Of a stretch of 64,000 nucleotides of DNA, positions 8,944-20,991 are shown in pieces. Under the pieces are notes generated by a model. It was not told where the DNA came from. It was given only the letters and a program-made list of their open reading frames with translations, and ran no database searches. A program made the position numbers and the translations under genes. The stretch is from Phycisphaerae bacterium (lineage in GTDB: Bacteria > Planctomycetota > Phycisphaerae > UBA1845 > CAIVHJ01), in NCBI GenBank assembly GCA_022072405.1, contig JAJVHX010000025.1:1-64000 (forward strand). The letters are read 5' to 3'. Within the stretch, counting starts at the first letter, position 1, and every line of letters begins with the position of its first letter.

Positions 8944-10400
8944 TGGGCTATTTCAACATCGGACTTCCTCTTTTTTCTTGCCAGGTGCAGCTCCACGGTG
9001 GGCTAAGGCGACTGAGCCTCCACCTCATGATTTACGCCTTTATCAGCGTATCATTGGCGGTTGGCTACCGGTTGATCGATCACGATTCAAGCCTGGTCTC
9101 CGTCGCCGATAATATGCAGAAATGGCTGGGTTGGGGGCAAGTGATACTGCTCGTCGCCGTGGGAACCAGTGCGCTAGTGCGTGCCCTATACCGGGATAAC
9201 ACGACCCGTATGATGGAATCGCATCGAAGCTCACCGATGAGCGCTTTCAATATCATCATCGGCTATCTGATTGGCAGTACATTTCGAGTGCTGCTTTTTT
9301 TTCTCTTCAACCTGCTGGCCGGTTTTGTTTTATGTATCCTGTCACACAATCCGACGGCGGCCTGGCTTAGTGGAAATTGTTGCTTGTTCCTTTCCTCCTT
9401 AGCAATCTGGTCTGCTGCGCTCTTTCTGCTTATGCATTCCAGTAAACGAAGCGGCGCATTCTCCATCCTCTTCCTCCTGCTCAGCTGTGCAGGTCCTGCG
9501 CTGATCACTCTCCTCCCGGCATTTGGGCTGCTCACCGGTTTGTGCAGCGGAGCCTGGTCGGTAATGGGAATGACCGGTACGCTTCCTAACCGGGGCGAAA
9601 TGGGGATAAGTCTGGTGGCGACAGCCTGCATGGTGGTCTACTGGATTTTTGCCGCGATCCGGCGATTCCGTCATCCGGCATTGCCGATCTTGAGCGTGAA
9701 CTTGACAATGGTGTTAATACTATTCTGGTGGGGTGCCTCGGTCATTGGACTGGTCTACAGAGAGAGACTGATGCCGCCCATGTTTACCATGGAGCAACCC
9801 GATATTATCGTTCAAGTTATTTGTGCTGTAGTCGTGCCCCTGTTTTTGCTAGCCATCACCATTGTATTTGGACAACAACATCAACCCTTTCAACTTAAAG
9901 GCGCTCGACTTACTAATCCGCTCGATCGGCTCTCTCAGTTTCCGCTAGTTGTCCTTGCCGTGCTAAACTGTTGTGTAGGGCTATTGCTCTTGTGGGTGAC
10001 GGCCAAGTACAGGACTTCCTGGTCCTCGGGTGAACCCATTCTGTTTGTTGCCCGGCCCTATGCCTATACTATCGCCGCCTATGGCACCATGGCCCTGATC
10101 AGTAGTGGTTCCTTTCGTGTTTCCTACAATCTCACCCGTTCCACCAAGTTCGGCTGGCTCCTCGTGCTGCCTATCCTGTTTCTGCCCATCATTGATTTCG
10201 TCCGGGTAATGTTTCTGACGGAAGGCGATCCCACTGCCGATGCGTTCGGACGACTCTTGGTCTATTCTCCCCTCGGTACATTGATACAGGCCTGGATGAA
10301 CAGCGAACATCTGCTGGTAGAAGGGCTGATTGTGCAAGCTATAGCGGCTGCAATTCTGTGCGTGCTTGGATTACGCAACAGTGCGCCGGTTCCTAAATAA
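8943..10400 (+). CDS. ABC-2-like membrane permease partner
   Basis: A 485-residue polytopic membrane protein with roughly 10-12 hydrophobic segments. No conserved motif identifies it beyond general ABC-2 permease character: a cytosolic N-terminus, two halves of about six segments, and a short hydrophilic loop near residues 310-330. It is coupled by a 1-base overlap to the ATPase gene. The pair sits inside a block of LPS genes but need not serve LPS; the heptose and core genes continue about 220 bases downstream. Confidence 0.7.
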   Translation: MGYFNIGLPLFSCQVQLHGGLRRLSLHLMIYAFISVSLAVGYRLIDHDSSLVSVADNMQKWLGWGQVILLVAVGTSALVRALYRDNTTRMMESHRSSPMSAFNIIIGYLIGSTFRVLLFFLFNLLAGFVLCILSHNPTAAWLSGNCCLFLSSLAIWSAALFLLMHSSKRSGAFSILFLLLSCAGPALITLLPAFGLLTGLCSGAWSVMGMTGTLPNRGEMGISLVATACMVVYWIFAAIRRFRHPALPILSVNLTMVLILFWWGASVIGLVYRERLMPPMFTMEQPDIIVQVICAVVVPLFLLAITIVFGQQHQPFQLKGARLTNPLDRLSQFPLVVLAVLNCCVGLLLLWVTAKYRTSWSSGEPILFVARPYAYTIAAYGTMALISSGSFRVSYNLTRSTKFGWLLVLPILFLPIIDFVRVMFLTEGDPTADAFGRLLVYSPLGTLIQAWMNSEHLLVEGLIVQAIAAAILCVLGLRNSAPVPK

Positions 10401-10423
10401 TGACCCTCCTGGTGTGTATGCTG

Positions 10424-10440
10424 GCCTGGTAAGACCAGGC
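10424..10440. terminator. Hairpin after the ABC pair, no U-run
   Basis: A perfect 7-bp inverted repeat, GCCTGGT-AAG-ACCAGGC, lies 24 bases after the permease stop. There is no T-run, so it is at best a weak or Rho-assisted stop. The spacer 10401-10624 shows nothing else I can support. Confidence 0.3.
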
Positions 10441-10624
10441 TCTGTCCTCAAGGAATTGACTCGGGCACTTGTATTCTCCAATCCCTCATTCATCAAGAAT
10501 AGAATCTCACCGTCCAGCGACTCCTTGAACTGGAAAAGGCCAAGTTCCTCCAACCGTTTGTGATTAAATAACCCTCGCCCCATGAATTTGTCACCCTCCG
10601 CAGTAAGCTATAGAATCCATTTTT

Positions 10625-11737
10625 ATGTCGCTCAATGATTCTGCTCGGCAGTTACAGCGTATACTGGTAGTGCTGCCCAACTGGGTCGGCGATGTGGTGC
10701 TGGCTACGCCGTTGCTCCAGCAGTTGCATCTGGCTGAGCCGCAGCCTTATATCGCAGCACTCATGCGCCCTTATGTGCAGGATGTGCTCAGTGGCGCCCC
10801 CTGGATTCGGCGCGTGCATCTCTGGCCGGAACAACCAAGTCGACGCCGGGCCGGTTTCCTGGGATTGGCGAAAGAACTGCGTGGTGAAAAATATAATTCC
10901 GTTTTGCTTTTACCCAACTCCTTTCGCAGTGCCCTGCTGGCCTGGTGGGCGGGTATTCCACGACGCATTGGATACGCGCGCGATTATCGTTCCTGGCTGC
11001 TGACCACACGAATCGCGGTGCCCACTCAGCAAGACCGCCCGCTGATCGAATCGATGCTGGATTATTATGGGCGCCTGCTGCCGGCGATGGGTTTACCGCA
11101 ACCGGTTGCACAACCCTGTCTGTTCACTGATCAGGAAAGCCAGTCCGAGGTACAGCGCTGGTGGGCGGAATTGAAGATTTCAGATGAACGTCCGGTGGTG
11201 ATACTGAATCCCGGTTCTTCGTTCGGGCCGTCGAAACTATATCCCACTGATCGCTATGCACAAGTGGCTGATCGTCTGATCGAGCAGCACCATGCACAGG
11301 TGCTGATCAATGCCGGACCGAATGAACAACCTATCGCCGAAGCCCTGCGTCAAGCCATGAAATATCCGGCGGCCATTCTCAGTCCACCGCGAATGAACCT
11401 GCGGCTCTTGAAGGCGGTGATCGCGCGCTGCGATCTGCTCATCACCAATGATACCGGCCCACGCCATTTTGCCGTCGCCTTCCACAAACCGGTGATCACC
11501 ATTTTCGGTTCGACTCATCCCGGCTGGACCGAGACCCATCATCCCCTGGAGCGAAAAATTCAGATTCCGATCGACTGTGGGCCCTGCCAGAAACCCGTTT
11601 GTCCGCTGGATCATCGTTGCATGACGGGAATTTCACCGGAGATGATTCTGCATGCCGCAAACGAATTATTGCGCCGGCTATCCATCCCGATGCGATCAAG
11701 CGCTCCAACCACCAGCACGACGGGAGGAATGACATGA
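10625..11737 (+). CDS. waaF: LPS heptosyltransferase (GT9, WaaF-like)
   Basis: Cytosolic, membrane-associated GT9 transferase that adds heptose from ADP-heptose to the LPS inner core. The 370 residues fit the family. The N-terminal LVVLPNWVGDVVLATPLL and the C-terminal NDTGPRHFAVA are hallmark motifs, with PGSSFGPSKLYP in the middle. The CGPCQKPVCP Cys cluster near residue 320 is typical of heptosyltransferase II-like proteins. The start is ATG 10625. The 3' end overlaps the next gene by 4 bases (ATGA). Whether it transfers the first or second heptose cannot be decided from sequence alone. Confidence 0.87.
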   Translation: MSLNDSARQLQRILVVLPNWVGDVVLATPLLQQLHLAEPQPYIAALMRPYVQDVLSGAPWIRRVHLWPEQPSRRRAGFLGLAKELRGEKYNSVLLLPNSFRSALLAWWAGIPRRIGYARDYRSWLLTTRIAVPTQQDRPLIESMLDYYGRLLPAMGLPQPVAQPCLFTDQESQSEVQRWWAELKISDERPVVILNPGSSFGPSKLYPTDRYAQVADRLIEQHHAQVLINAGPNEQPIAEALRQAMKYPAAILSPPRMNLRLLKAVIARCDLLITNDTGPRHFAVAFHKPVITIFGSTHPGWTETHHPLERKIQIPIDCGPCQKPVCPLDHRCMTGISPEMILHAANELLRRLSIPMRSSAPTTSTTGGMT

Positions 11738-12900
11738 AAGTCGCCCTCGTCGCTGAGCATGTCGATCCGGCGCGCGGCGGTGCCGAAACATCCACGCTGC
11801 AATTTGCCAACCAGTTGGCTGATCTGGGAGTTGATGTTCATCTCTATACCAGCAGCAATCTGAATCAGGGGGTTGGGATCACTGTCCATCCGGTGAAATA
11901 TCCGCCTCAACCGCGCTCACAGCGAACCCCGGCATTTATTCGCGCCGCGGATGAGCTCCTCCATGAATTTAATGGCGATCTGATTCACGCCATCACCCCC
12001 TGCATGATGGCGGATATATATCAACCGCGCGGTGGAACTTATCCCGAAACAGTCGAGAGAAACCTCGCTCTGTGGCGTTATCCATTACCAAGAAGTCTGA
12101 AAAGAATAGCCAACTACTTTAACAGCAAGCAACAGGAGATGCTTCGTATTGAACGTGCTTTGTTGAATCGAACGCCTCCGCCGATGGTGTTGGCTTTATC
12201 CGATTATGTTGTCCGCCAGTTGCAGCATCATTATCACTACCCCTCCGAACGCATTACCAAAATATTCAACGGCGTGGACATCCCTCAATTTACACCGGAC
12301 CGCCAGGCCGACAGCACGCGGCGAATTCGACAGCTTTACCAGATCAGCCCGGATCAGCGAATCGTGGTCTCGGTGGCGCAGAACAAGCGTCTGAAAGGGG
12401 TCCATCGCTGGATCGAAGCTCTCGCCTATCTCAAATACCAGGGTACGTGTAACATTGTTGCCCTGATCATTGGCCAGGGGCATCCACGGCGCTGGCAACG
12501 TTTTGCTCGACAACTGGGTGTGGGCAAGCTAGTGCATTTTGTCGGGCCGACCGAAAAAGTTGTGGATTTTTATCTGGCTGCTGACTTGCTGGTGCATCCG
12601 ACCTATTACGATCCCTGCAGCCGGGTCGTGCTGGAAGCTTTACTATGCGGCGTACCGGCAATCACTACGCAATATAATGGAGCTGCTGAGGTAATTGAAG
12701 AGGGGGTCACCGGCCGAATTCTCGCCGAACCGGATGATATCGTAGCGCTCGCGGCGGCCGTTAAGGAACAGCTTGCGGTCAATGGTCACGAGGCCCTCCA
12801 TCAGCAGCGTGCGGCTTTACAACTGAAGCTCAGCATGCGCCGACACGCTGAAGAAGTATTCGCTGCCTATCAACAGATGAGGAGCAGTCGATCGCGATGA
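11734..12900 (+). CDS. Glycosyltransferase family 4 (WaaG-like)
   Basis: A 388-residue GT-B glycosyltransferase. The N-terminal domain begins KVALVAEHVDPARGGAE, typical of GT4 acceptor domains. The C-terminal donor domain contains VAQNKRLKGVHRWIEAL, FVGPTEKVVDFYLAADLLVHPT and the nucleotide-sugar motif EALLCGVPAITT with a Glu-x7-Glu pattern ending NGAAEVIEEG. It resembles the LPS core glucosyltransferase WaaG, which fits its overlap with the heptosyltransferase gene. The ATG at 11734 has GGGAGG just upstream and overlaps the previous stop. Donor sugar is not determinable here. Confidence 0.82.
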   Translation: MKVALVAEHVDPARGGAETSTLQFANQLADLGVDVHLYTSSNLNQGVGITVHPVKYPPQPRSQRTPAFIRAADELLHEFNGDLIHAITPCMMADIYQPRGGTYPETVERNLALWRYPLPRSLKRIANYFNSKQQEMLRIERALLNRTPPPMVLALSDYVVRQLQHHYHYPSERITKIFNGVDIPQFTPDRQADSTRRIRQLYQISPDQRIVVSVAQNKRLKGVHRWIEALAYLKYQGTCNIVALIIGQGHPRRWQRFARQLGVGKLVHFVGPTEKVVDFYLAADLLVHPTYYDPCSRVVLEALLCGVPAITTQYNGAAEVIEEGVTGRILAEPDDIVALAAAVKEQLAVNGHEALHQQRAALQLKLSMRRHAEEVFAAYQQMRSSRSR

Positions 12901-13547
12901 TGGTCATTATTCCAATAGCAGCATATTTAATCGGCAGCATACCGATTGGTTATCTGGTCGGTCGGTGGCGGGGCTTGGATATCCGTGAACACGGCAGTCA
13001 CAACATCGGAGCCACCAATGTCAGCCGGGTACTGGGCAAAAAGTATGGATATACGGTATTCGGGTTGGACCTGCTGAAAGGCCTGTTGCCGGTTCTCTGG
13101 GCGGGTCGACATCTGGTGGAGCGTAGTGCGGCGAGTAGTGCGAGTGGCTCCGGGTGGTGGATACTGGTCGCTGGTTGTGCCGTGGTCGGCCACATGTTTC
13201 CCATCTTTCTTCGCTTCCGTGGCGGCAAAGGTGTCGCCACCGCATTGGGAGCTACGCTGGGAATTTATCCCTATCTCACCTGGCCGGGATTAGGCTGCTT
13301 TCTGATCTGGTTAGTCGTAACCCTGCTCAGTCGTTATGTATCGCTGGGATCGATCGTGGCGTGCGTTGCATTTCCACTGCTGGTCATCATCCGTCCCATG
13401 CTGCTCGAACCTGCCATTCAGCCCTGGCCGCTCACCCACTTCTCGCTGTTGCTGGCGACCCTGATTATCTATCGGCACCGGGCCAATATCCGCCGACTAC
13501 TACAGGGTACTGAAAACAAGATTGGTACCAAGCCCGTCGCATCGTGA
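12897..13547 (+). CDS. plsY: Acyl-phosphate glycerol-3-phosphate acyltransferase
   Basis: Inner-membrane enzyme that makes lysophosphatidate from acyl-phosphate and glycerol-3-phosphate, the first step of phospholipid synthesis. The three signature motifs are present: GSIPIGYLVGR, HGSHNIGATNVSRVLG and FRGGKGVAT. The 216 residues and about five hydrophobic segments match the family. The start overlaps the GT4 stop by 4 bases, and a second ATG follows directly. Placement behind LPS genes groups envelope lipid functions in one transcript. Confidence 0.93.
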   Translation: MMVIIPIAAYLIGSIPIGYLVGRWRGLDIREHGSHNIGATNVSRVLGKKYGYTVFGLDLLKGLLPVLWAGRHLVERSAASSASGSGWWILVAGCAVVGHMFPIFLRFRGGKGVATALGATLGIYPYLTWPGLGCFLIWLVVTLLSRYVSLGSIVACVAFPLLVIIRPMLLEPAIQPWPLTHFSLLLATLIIYRHRANIRRLLQGTENKIGTKPVAS

Positions 13548-13564
13548 ATCGCCATTGCCAAAGA

Positions 13565-15781
13565 TTAATTCTTGATGGGCTTGATTCCTTCCGGCAAGCC
13601 GAGCTGCTTGACTACCAGATCATACACTTCCCGGCATTTGAAATAGAGTTGCTTACCACCCTCGTGGGCACTGTTCATCAGTAATCGGTAGTGAGTTCGC
13701 CAGTTCTGGCGGGCGGAGAGTTTTTTATCGAATCCGGCTTTGGCCCGTTGCTCTTTAGGCTTTCGGTTATAGTGCCATAAAATCGAGGAGTAAGCGGCAC
13801 ACATCGTTTCCGAAGTCAGCCAGTCCAGCCCCGCCTCTTCTTTGGAAGTGTCCCAGCGGAAATCAGACAGCATATCAACATACATCCGCCGGATCTGGTT
13901 AGGTTGGGCCGCCACCCAGGGTATCGCCAGCCGTCCGCAATCATTCGACTTGCGCGGTGACATCGCCATGCCCAGCGGGCCGAGCGTCGGAACAATCACA
14001 CAGACCGGACTCATTCGTACCGTGACCTGGCGTTGCAGGTTTTCACCGGGCGTCAGCACCTGGTGGAATATTCGTGGATCAGATGATTCCAGATCACGCA
14101 GCGTCTGGACCACGACGGAGCGGTTCTGCTGTTGGTGTTCCAGTTGCGTCCACTGCGCCAACCACAAGGGCGGATAGTATTCCTTCAGGCGAGAACATAA
14201 CCGAGCCGTGCGTCGCAACAACCGGACTTCACGGCGGATCAGAAATTCCTGCGGTAAAAGCTGTTCGATATTCGCAAGTTTGTCATGCAGCTCCTCGACC
14301 TGCAGCCGCAGTTCGGGAATCATTTTCTGCACCATTTTTTCAGAGGTGCGCGATAATCGGGCAAGATGCACGCGCACCCGTCGCATTTCGACCTCCACCG
14401 GGTTGGTGGAAGTACGATTCGCATGGATTTTTCGCAGGGTGTCCCAGCGGGCCTGGATCGCTTTCCAGTCATGATGCAGATGGATTAATTCCTGATTGAT
14501 CTGCTCCAGTCGAGCCTCATACAGTTCGCAGCGGATGCGGCCGGTGATCATCTGCCGATACCAGCGATCGGTCTTCCACAACATACTGCCCCGATCATGC
14601 AGTTCGAGTTGCTCATCCGGTCCGGGAGTGATCTGTTCCGCTGCCAGCGCCTGCAACAGTTCATCCGGATACAGGACATGATACGCCTCGAGCGAATTTC
14701 GCCATTGATAAATATCCACGCTGCAACGCTGCAGGAGTTGTTCCACAATCTGACTGGGCATTACCGCCGGATGAACGCCTACCAACCCGTAGCGTAAATA
14801 AGCGCGTATATAAGTATGAAATTGCGGCGCCATTCGCCTGCCAATCCACCGCCAGGCGAGTTCTTCGTAGATCTGCCAGTACCAGTTACACAGTTGCGGT
14901 TCCAGCTGGCGTTGTTCACGTTCGGCAGCTCGACCCAGCCGAATCAGATGGCCGATCCGCGAATCCTCATCGGCCGATTCCTCTTCATCCGAGTCCGTCA
15001 CAAATAAGTTCTTCAGGAAAGAACTGTGACTTCTCGATCCCGCTGCCAGGCGTGCGGCTGACCAGGATTGCTGCGCTTCGCCCGCTTGCTGCATGATTTG
15101 TCGCAAGCCGGCCAGATAATAAGTCCAGCCTAATAGATTTTCCACCGCCAAAGATTGCTGGCGGCCAATTTCCATTAGCGGTTCACTGGCTGACATGGCA
15201 GCCGCCGCAATCGGCACCAGCGGATCCAGTTGCCGCAAGGCTCGAATCAGCTTGTTTTGCTTCAGGCTTAACTGGATGACTTCATGATATATCTCCGTCT
15301 GAGTGGCGCTTTTGCTGACCAGCGTCGGCTCATCCAGTTGCGGAGGTTGATCCAACTGCTCCTGCAGCCACGACTGTTCCTGATTCAACTCATCTTCATC
15401 TGGTAAATTCTGCAGCTCGCGCGCCTGGCGTCTGATGGCTTGAAGAATCAATTCATGTTTGGCTTGCTGAGCAATCTCGATCCGCTGAGCCTCTATAACC
15501 AATAAGCGGTCCCAGATCTGCAGCCGGCGTTCCTGAATTTTGATCAGCTTGGGCGGCAGCTCACCATCCCATTCATGCAACAACATGCCCGCTGCTGACT
15601 GGTGACTATCGGCATCCGGATCATCAACCACGTTTTGCAATTCATCTTCACTGGCTGCTAATCCCGATTTCTCATGTTTCAAATTGGGATGCAGCGCCCC
15701 ATCCGCAGCCGGTTCCGTCTCCGTCTGCAGTCCCTCCATCTTCTGGGGTAGCTCTGACTGATGATCCACAGCCTGATCCAC
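13565..15781 (-). CDS. Large helical protein of unknown function
   Basis: A 738-residue protein I do not recognise. The first ~90 residues are acidic and probably disordered. Residues of about 90-560 are rich in Gln, Glu, Leu and Arg with strong heptad character, e.g. around ERRLQIWDRLL and the RVHLARLSRTSEK stretch, and look like long coiled coils. A compact, Trp-rich C-terminal domain (about 590-738) starts at VCVIVPTLGPLGMA and contains WDTSKEEAGLDWLTSE. No signal peptide or membrane segment is seen, so it is probably cytosolic. It faces plsY convergently and is divergent from the cupin gene. Codon use resembles its neighbours. Confidence 0.7.
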   Translation of the reverse strand: MDQAVDHQSELPQKMEGLQTETEPAADGALHPNLKHEKSGLAASEDELQNVVDDPDADSHQSAAGMLLHEWDGELPPKLIKIQERRLQIWDRLLVIEAQRIEIAQQAKHELILQAIRRQARELQNLPDEDELNQEQSWLQEQLDQPPQLDEPTLVSKSATQTEIYHEVIQLSLKQNKLIRALRQLDPLVPIAAAAMSASEPLMEIGRQQSLAVENLLGWTYYLAGLRQIMQQAGEAQQSWSAARLAAGSRSHSSFLKNLFVTDSDEEESADEDSRIGHLIRLGRAAEREQRQLEPQLCNWYWQIYEELAWRWIGRRMAPQFHTYIRAYLRYGLVGVHPAVMPSQIVEQLLQRCSVDIYQWRNSLEAYHVLYPDELLQALAAEQITPGPDEQLELHDRGSMLWKTDRWYRQMITGRIRCELYEARLEQINQELIHLHHDWKAIQARWDTLRKIHANRTSTNPVEVEMRRVRVHLARLSRTSEKMVQKMIPELRLQVEELHDKLANIEQLLPQEFLIRREVRLLRRTARLCSRLKEYYPPLWLAQWTQLEHQQQNRSVVVQTLRDLESSDPRIFHQVLTPGENLQRQVTVRMSPVCVIVPTLGPLGMAMSPRKSNDCGRLAIPWVAAQPNQIRRMYVDMLSDFRWDTSKEEAGLDWLTSETMCAAYSSILWHYNRKPKEQRAKAGFDKKLSARQNWRTHYRLLMNSAHEGGKQLYFKCREVYDLVVKQLGLPEGIKPIKN

Positions 15782-15952
15782 GCCTCAAAGTTGATACCAC
15801 ATCACATTGGTGCTATCGGTTGTTCATCACTGAGGATTGATTGGCAACTCTGTTAACTGATTGGGCGACATACGTTCCTGATAATATCTGACCTTTATAG
15901 GACAATTGGATGGCGGGTTGACCTATAAACTCATGGCTCGGAGTGAAATAGA

Positions 15953-15981
15953 TTGAACCACCGCTGTGATCCTGTTAAACT
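15953..15981 (+). promoter_or_regulatory. Candidate promoter of the cupin gene
   Basis: TTGAAC (15953-15958) and TAAACT (15976-15981) are separated by 17 bases, a plausible sigma-70-type pair about 64 bases before the cupin start. The match is partial and was not scored. The remaining spacer (15782-16044) between the divergent genes shows nothing else I can support. Confidence 0.3.
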
Positions 15982-16044
15982 GCACTCAACATATCCGGTT
16001 CACGTAGAATCAACTCGAACGCCACCCAATACAGGAGTCTCGTC

Positions 16045-16398
16045 ATGTCTAACACCCTGACTGCTCCAACCCGTACCACCCAACCTATTGTTCGTGAACT
16101 GCCACTGGCCAATGATTACTTCACCCTGCTTTCACCACCGACAACACTTGGTCAACGCGTGGTGCTAATCACGCTGATGGCGGGCCAGGAATGGGGCTGG
16201 CATAGTACGGAGAGCCGGGAAGAATCTTTGTGTGTGTTACAAGGTCAAGGGCGACTGGATGCACAACGACTTGGCCGACAAATGATCAATCAGCGTCAAC
16301 TGGTCTATTTGCCGCCCTATACTGAACATAATGTGACCAACACGGAAACGGCACCGTTGCGCTTTATGAGCATTACCTGTCCGGCGCCAGAGTTATAG
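16045..16398 (+). CDS. Single-domain cupin protein
   Basis: A 117-residue small beta-barrel protein of the cupin superfamily. Motif 1 is represented by GWHSTESREESLCVLQGQG, with His and Glu as likely metal ligands, and motif 2 by LPPYTEHNVTN, with the last His ligand. Members bind metal and act as sugar isomerases, dioxygenases or sensors, and this one carries no diagnostic extension. CAGGAG lies 8 bases before the ATG. It is convergent with the methyltransferase gene, 8 bases apart. Confidence 0.78.
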   Translation: MSNTLTAPTRTTQPIVRELPLANDYFTLLSPPTTLGQRVVLITLMAGQEWGWHSTESREESLCVLQGQGRLDAQRLGRQMINQRQLVYLPPYTEHNVTNTETAPLRFMSITCPAPEL

Positions 16399-16406
16399 AT
16401 AACCAG

Positions 16407-17267
16407 TTACGGCGTAGATTTGATCGCCCGCAATGCCAGAAAGATGGGAAATTCCTCTGCTGAACGGTTGATCCCCCGGCTACGGCCACCCGGTTCGATT
16501 CGCCGGTGACTTAATAACTCTTCCGCCCGGTCCACCCACATGCCAGCCTGACCCATGGCCTGCAAATAGGCCATCAGCGGCCGGTGAAAATATTTTGTCT
16601 GTTCACCTGGTTCTCGTCCGGGATGAGTCGCGATGGGAATCTGCATCGGTGTGAAATAGCGGTCCAGCCGGCGGTATTGCACTTTTTTCTGCTCATCCCA
16701 CTCCCAACTGGATTGTCGCGGTATCCGAAAACAAGGATGCATGATCACCACGACCAGCCGGCCTCCCTTCTTCAACAGGCTGGCCGCTCCGTGAAATGCG
16801 GAACCAATATTTTCCAGATCATGCAGGGCAAGCAGCGAGGCGGCAGCATCGAAAGAACCACGAAGCACCTGGTCTAACTTCGTGGCATCGCCGACCAGGT
16901 ATCGGATCGGTGAGCTTTTCTTTTCACGTTGCTTGGCGGAAGCAATCAGTCGAGGACTGATATCCACACCCGTCACTTCAGCCGCTCCCGCTTCAACCAG
17001 TCGCCGGCACAAAACCCCCTGACCACAACAGATATCCAGAACACGCTGGCCTGCTATGGGTTGCATCAGTTGCAGCGCCGCCGGCAGCACCACCTGCTGA
17101 TGATAGTCACTCCCTTCATCCCCCACCAGTTGATCATACCATTGGGCGACATGATCCCAACTGGTGGAAGAAGTTGCTTTTTCCGAGATCGCTGGCGGTT
17201 TTGATGCGCGGCGTTGATTTTGCACCGGACGGCGGTGGCTGGATTGCGACTTGGGTTTCATAAACAC
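16407..17267 (-). CDS. Class I SAM-dependent methyltransferase
   Basis: A 286-residue methyltransferase. After a basic, probably disordered N-terminus (first ~35 residues) comes the SAM-binding fold: VLDICCGQGVLCRRL (motif I), VTGVDISPRLI (acidic residue binding ribose) and YLVGDATKL, then FDAAASLLALHDL. The C-terminal half contains the MHPCFRIPRQSSWEWDE segment that occurs in UbiE/small-molecule-type methyltransferases. The substrate is unknown. The start could be ATG 17267 or 17261, and the second gives MKPKSQ. No adjacent partner indicates the pathway. Confidence 0.78.
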   Translation of the reverse strand: MFMKPKSQSSHRRPVQNQRRASKPPAISEKATSSTSWDHVAQWYDQLVGDEGSDYHQQVVLPAALQLMQPIAGQRVLDICCGQGVLCRRLVEAGAAEVTGVDISPRLIASAKQREKKSSPIRYLVGDATKLDQVLRGSFDAAASLLALHDLENIGSAFHGAASLLKKGGRLVVVIMHPCFRIPRQSSWEWDEQKKVQYRRLDRYFTPMQIPIATHPGREPGEQTKYFHRPLMAYLQAMGQAGMWVDRAEELLSHRRIEPGGRSRGINRSAEEFPIFLALRAIKSTP

Positions 17268-17354
17268 AGAATACCCGATTGGCTGGCAGTGATCTATTGC
17301 CTTCAGGTGGTAAGTTGTGCTCGCAGATTAATACTATTAGTGAGGAGTGTGTCA

Positions 17355-17681
17355 ATGTGGACCGTAATTCTGTTGACGGTTTCCAATCTGTTCATGACCG
17401 TCGCCTGGTATGGCCATTTGAAATTTAAAGACGTATCTTTGTGAAAAGTCATTCTGGTCAGCTGGCTGATCGCTCTGCCGGAGTATTGCTTTCAGGTTCC
17501 CGCCAACCGCATCGGCCATGGCCAGTTTACCGCCGCTCAACTGAAAACCATTCAGGAAGTGATCACCCTCATCGTCTTCAGCGGCTTTTCCGTCTTCTAT
17601 CTCCGTGAGGAATTCCGGTGGAACTATCTGGTCGGATTTGCTCTTATCGTCGTCGCCGTCTTTTTCATCTTCAAGAAATGA
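17355..17681 (+). pseudogene. DUF486 membrane protein interrupted by an in-frame TGA
   Basis: A short multi-pass membrane protein of the DUF486 family. From ATG 17355 (GAGGAG at 17342-17347) the frame reads MWTVILLTVSNLFMTVAWYGHLKFK and then hits TGA at 17442-17444. The same frame continues with KVILVSWLIALPEYCFQVPANRIGHG and ends FIFKK at TGA 17679. The two parts together are about 107 residues, the usual family length. From memory, the family has Trp at the interrupted position, so TGG to TGA is the simplest change. TGA serves as an ordinary stop elsewhere in the window. Pseudogene, sequencing error or readthrough remain open. Confidence 0.75.
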
Positions 17682-17962
17682 TTCGATAATAATTCCTTTG
17701 GGGTGGAAGAATTTGAAGCAACAGAACCAGAGGTCCAGTCATCATCCATATCATGTAGAATGGAATAAGGTTAATTCTATCGGCCAAACGTGATCGTAAT
17801 TGTCGGTTCCGATGAGAACGCGGGATTCTTCTTTTCTAATAGCTGAGCGCGAGTGAATTATCGTGCGGCGCTCGGTTAACTGGGAAACTGGACATGGCGA
17901 TGAAATTGTATAGTGATTCCCCCGGTCAGACCATGATCCTGTAATTCCTCTTAAATGTGCAT
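17682..17962. other. Spacer, nothing recognised
   Basis: About 280 bases between the DUF486 remnant and the rRNA terminator. I see no gene, no tRNA and no 5S rRNA pattern on either strand. Confidence 0.4.
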
Positions 17963-17994
17963 AAAAAAAGCCCACGGTCATTAGACCGCGGGCT
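17963..17994 (-). terminator. Intrinsic terminator of the 23S rRNA transcript
   Basis: On the minus strand a stem of AGCCCGCGGTC pairs with GACCGTGGGCT around a 4-base loop (one G-T pair) and is followed by seven T residues. It lies about 107 bases after the 23S 3' end, with no 5S gene in between. Confidence 0.85.
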
Positions 17995-18090
17995 GAAATA
18001 ATCGAACAGGCGAATCTGTAGCAATTACCGAGATACCGAAACAGCCGATATCACCATTAATTCACTGCAACCAGCTAAACGCTGACAGCT

Positions 18091-18100
18091 TTTCATTAAT

Positions 18101-18109
<9 letters not shown>
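18091..18109. repeat. Pre-23S processing stem, left arm
   Basis: This 19-base segment is a perfect reverse complement of 20973-20991. It includes helix 1 of 23S rRNA and extends beyond both mature ends. In the transcript it would form the long stem typically cut by RNase III. Confidence 0.75.
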
Positions 18110-20972
<2,863 letters not shown>

Positions 20973-20979
<7 letters not shown>

Positions 20980-20991
20980 ACATTAATGAAA
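20973..20991. repeat. Pre-23S processing stem, right arm
   Basis: Perfect reverse complement of 18091-18109; see that entry. The arm overlaps the mature 23S 5' end. Confidence 0.75.

Noticed and set aside
17442..17444. Selenocysteine at the in-frame TGA of the DUF486 gene
   Set aside because: The family has, to my knowledge, Trp and not Cys there, and no selenocysteine insertion hairpin was recognised after the codon.
17995..18090. Possible 5S rRNA between 23S and its terminator
   Set aside because: The stretch is too short and lacks the conserved 5S loop sequences.
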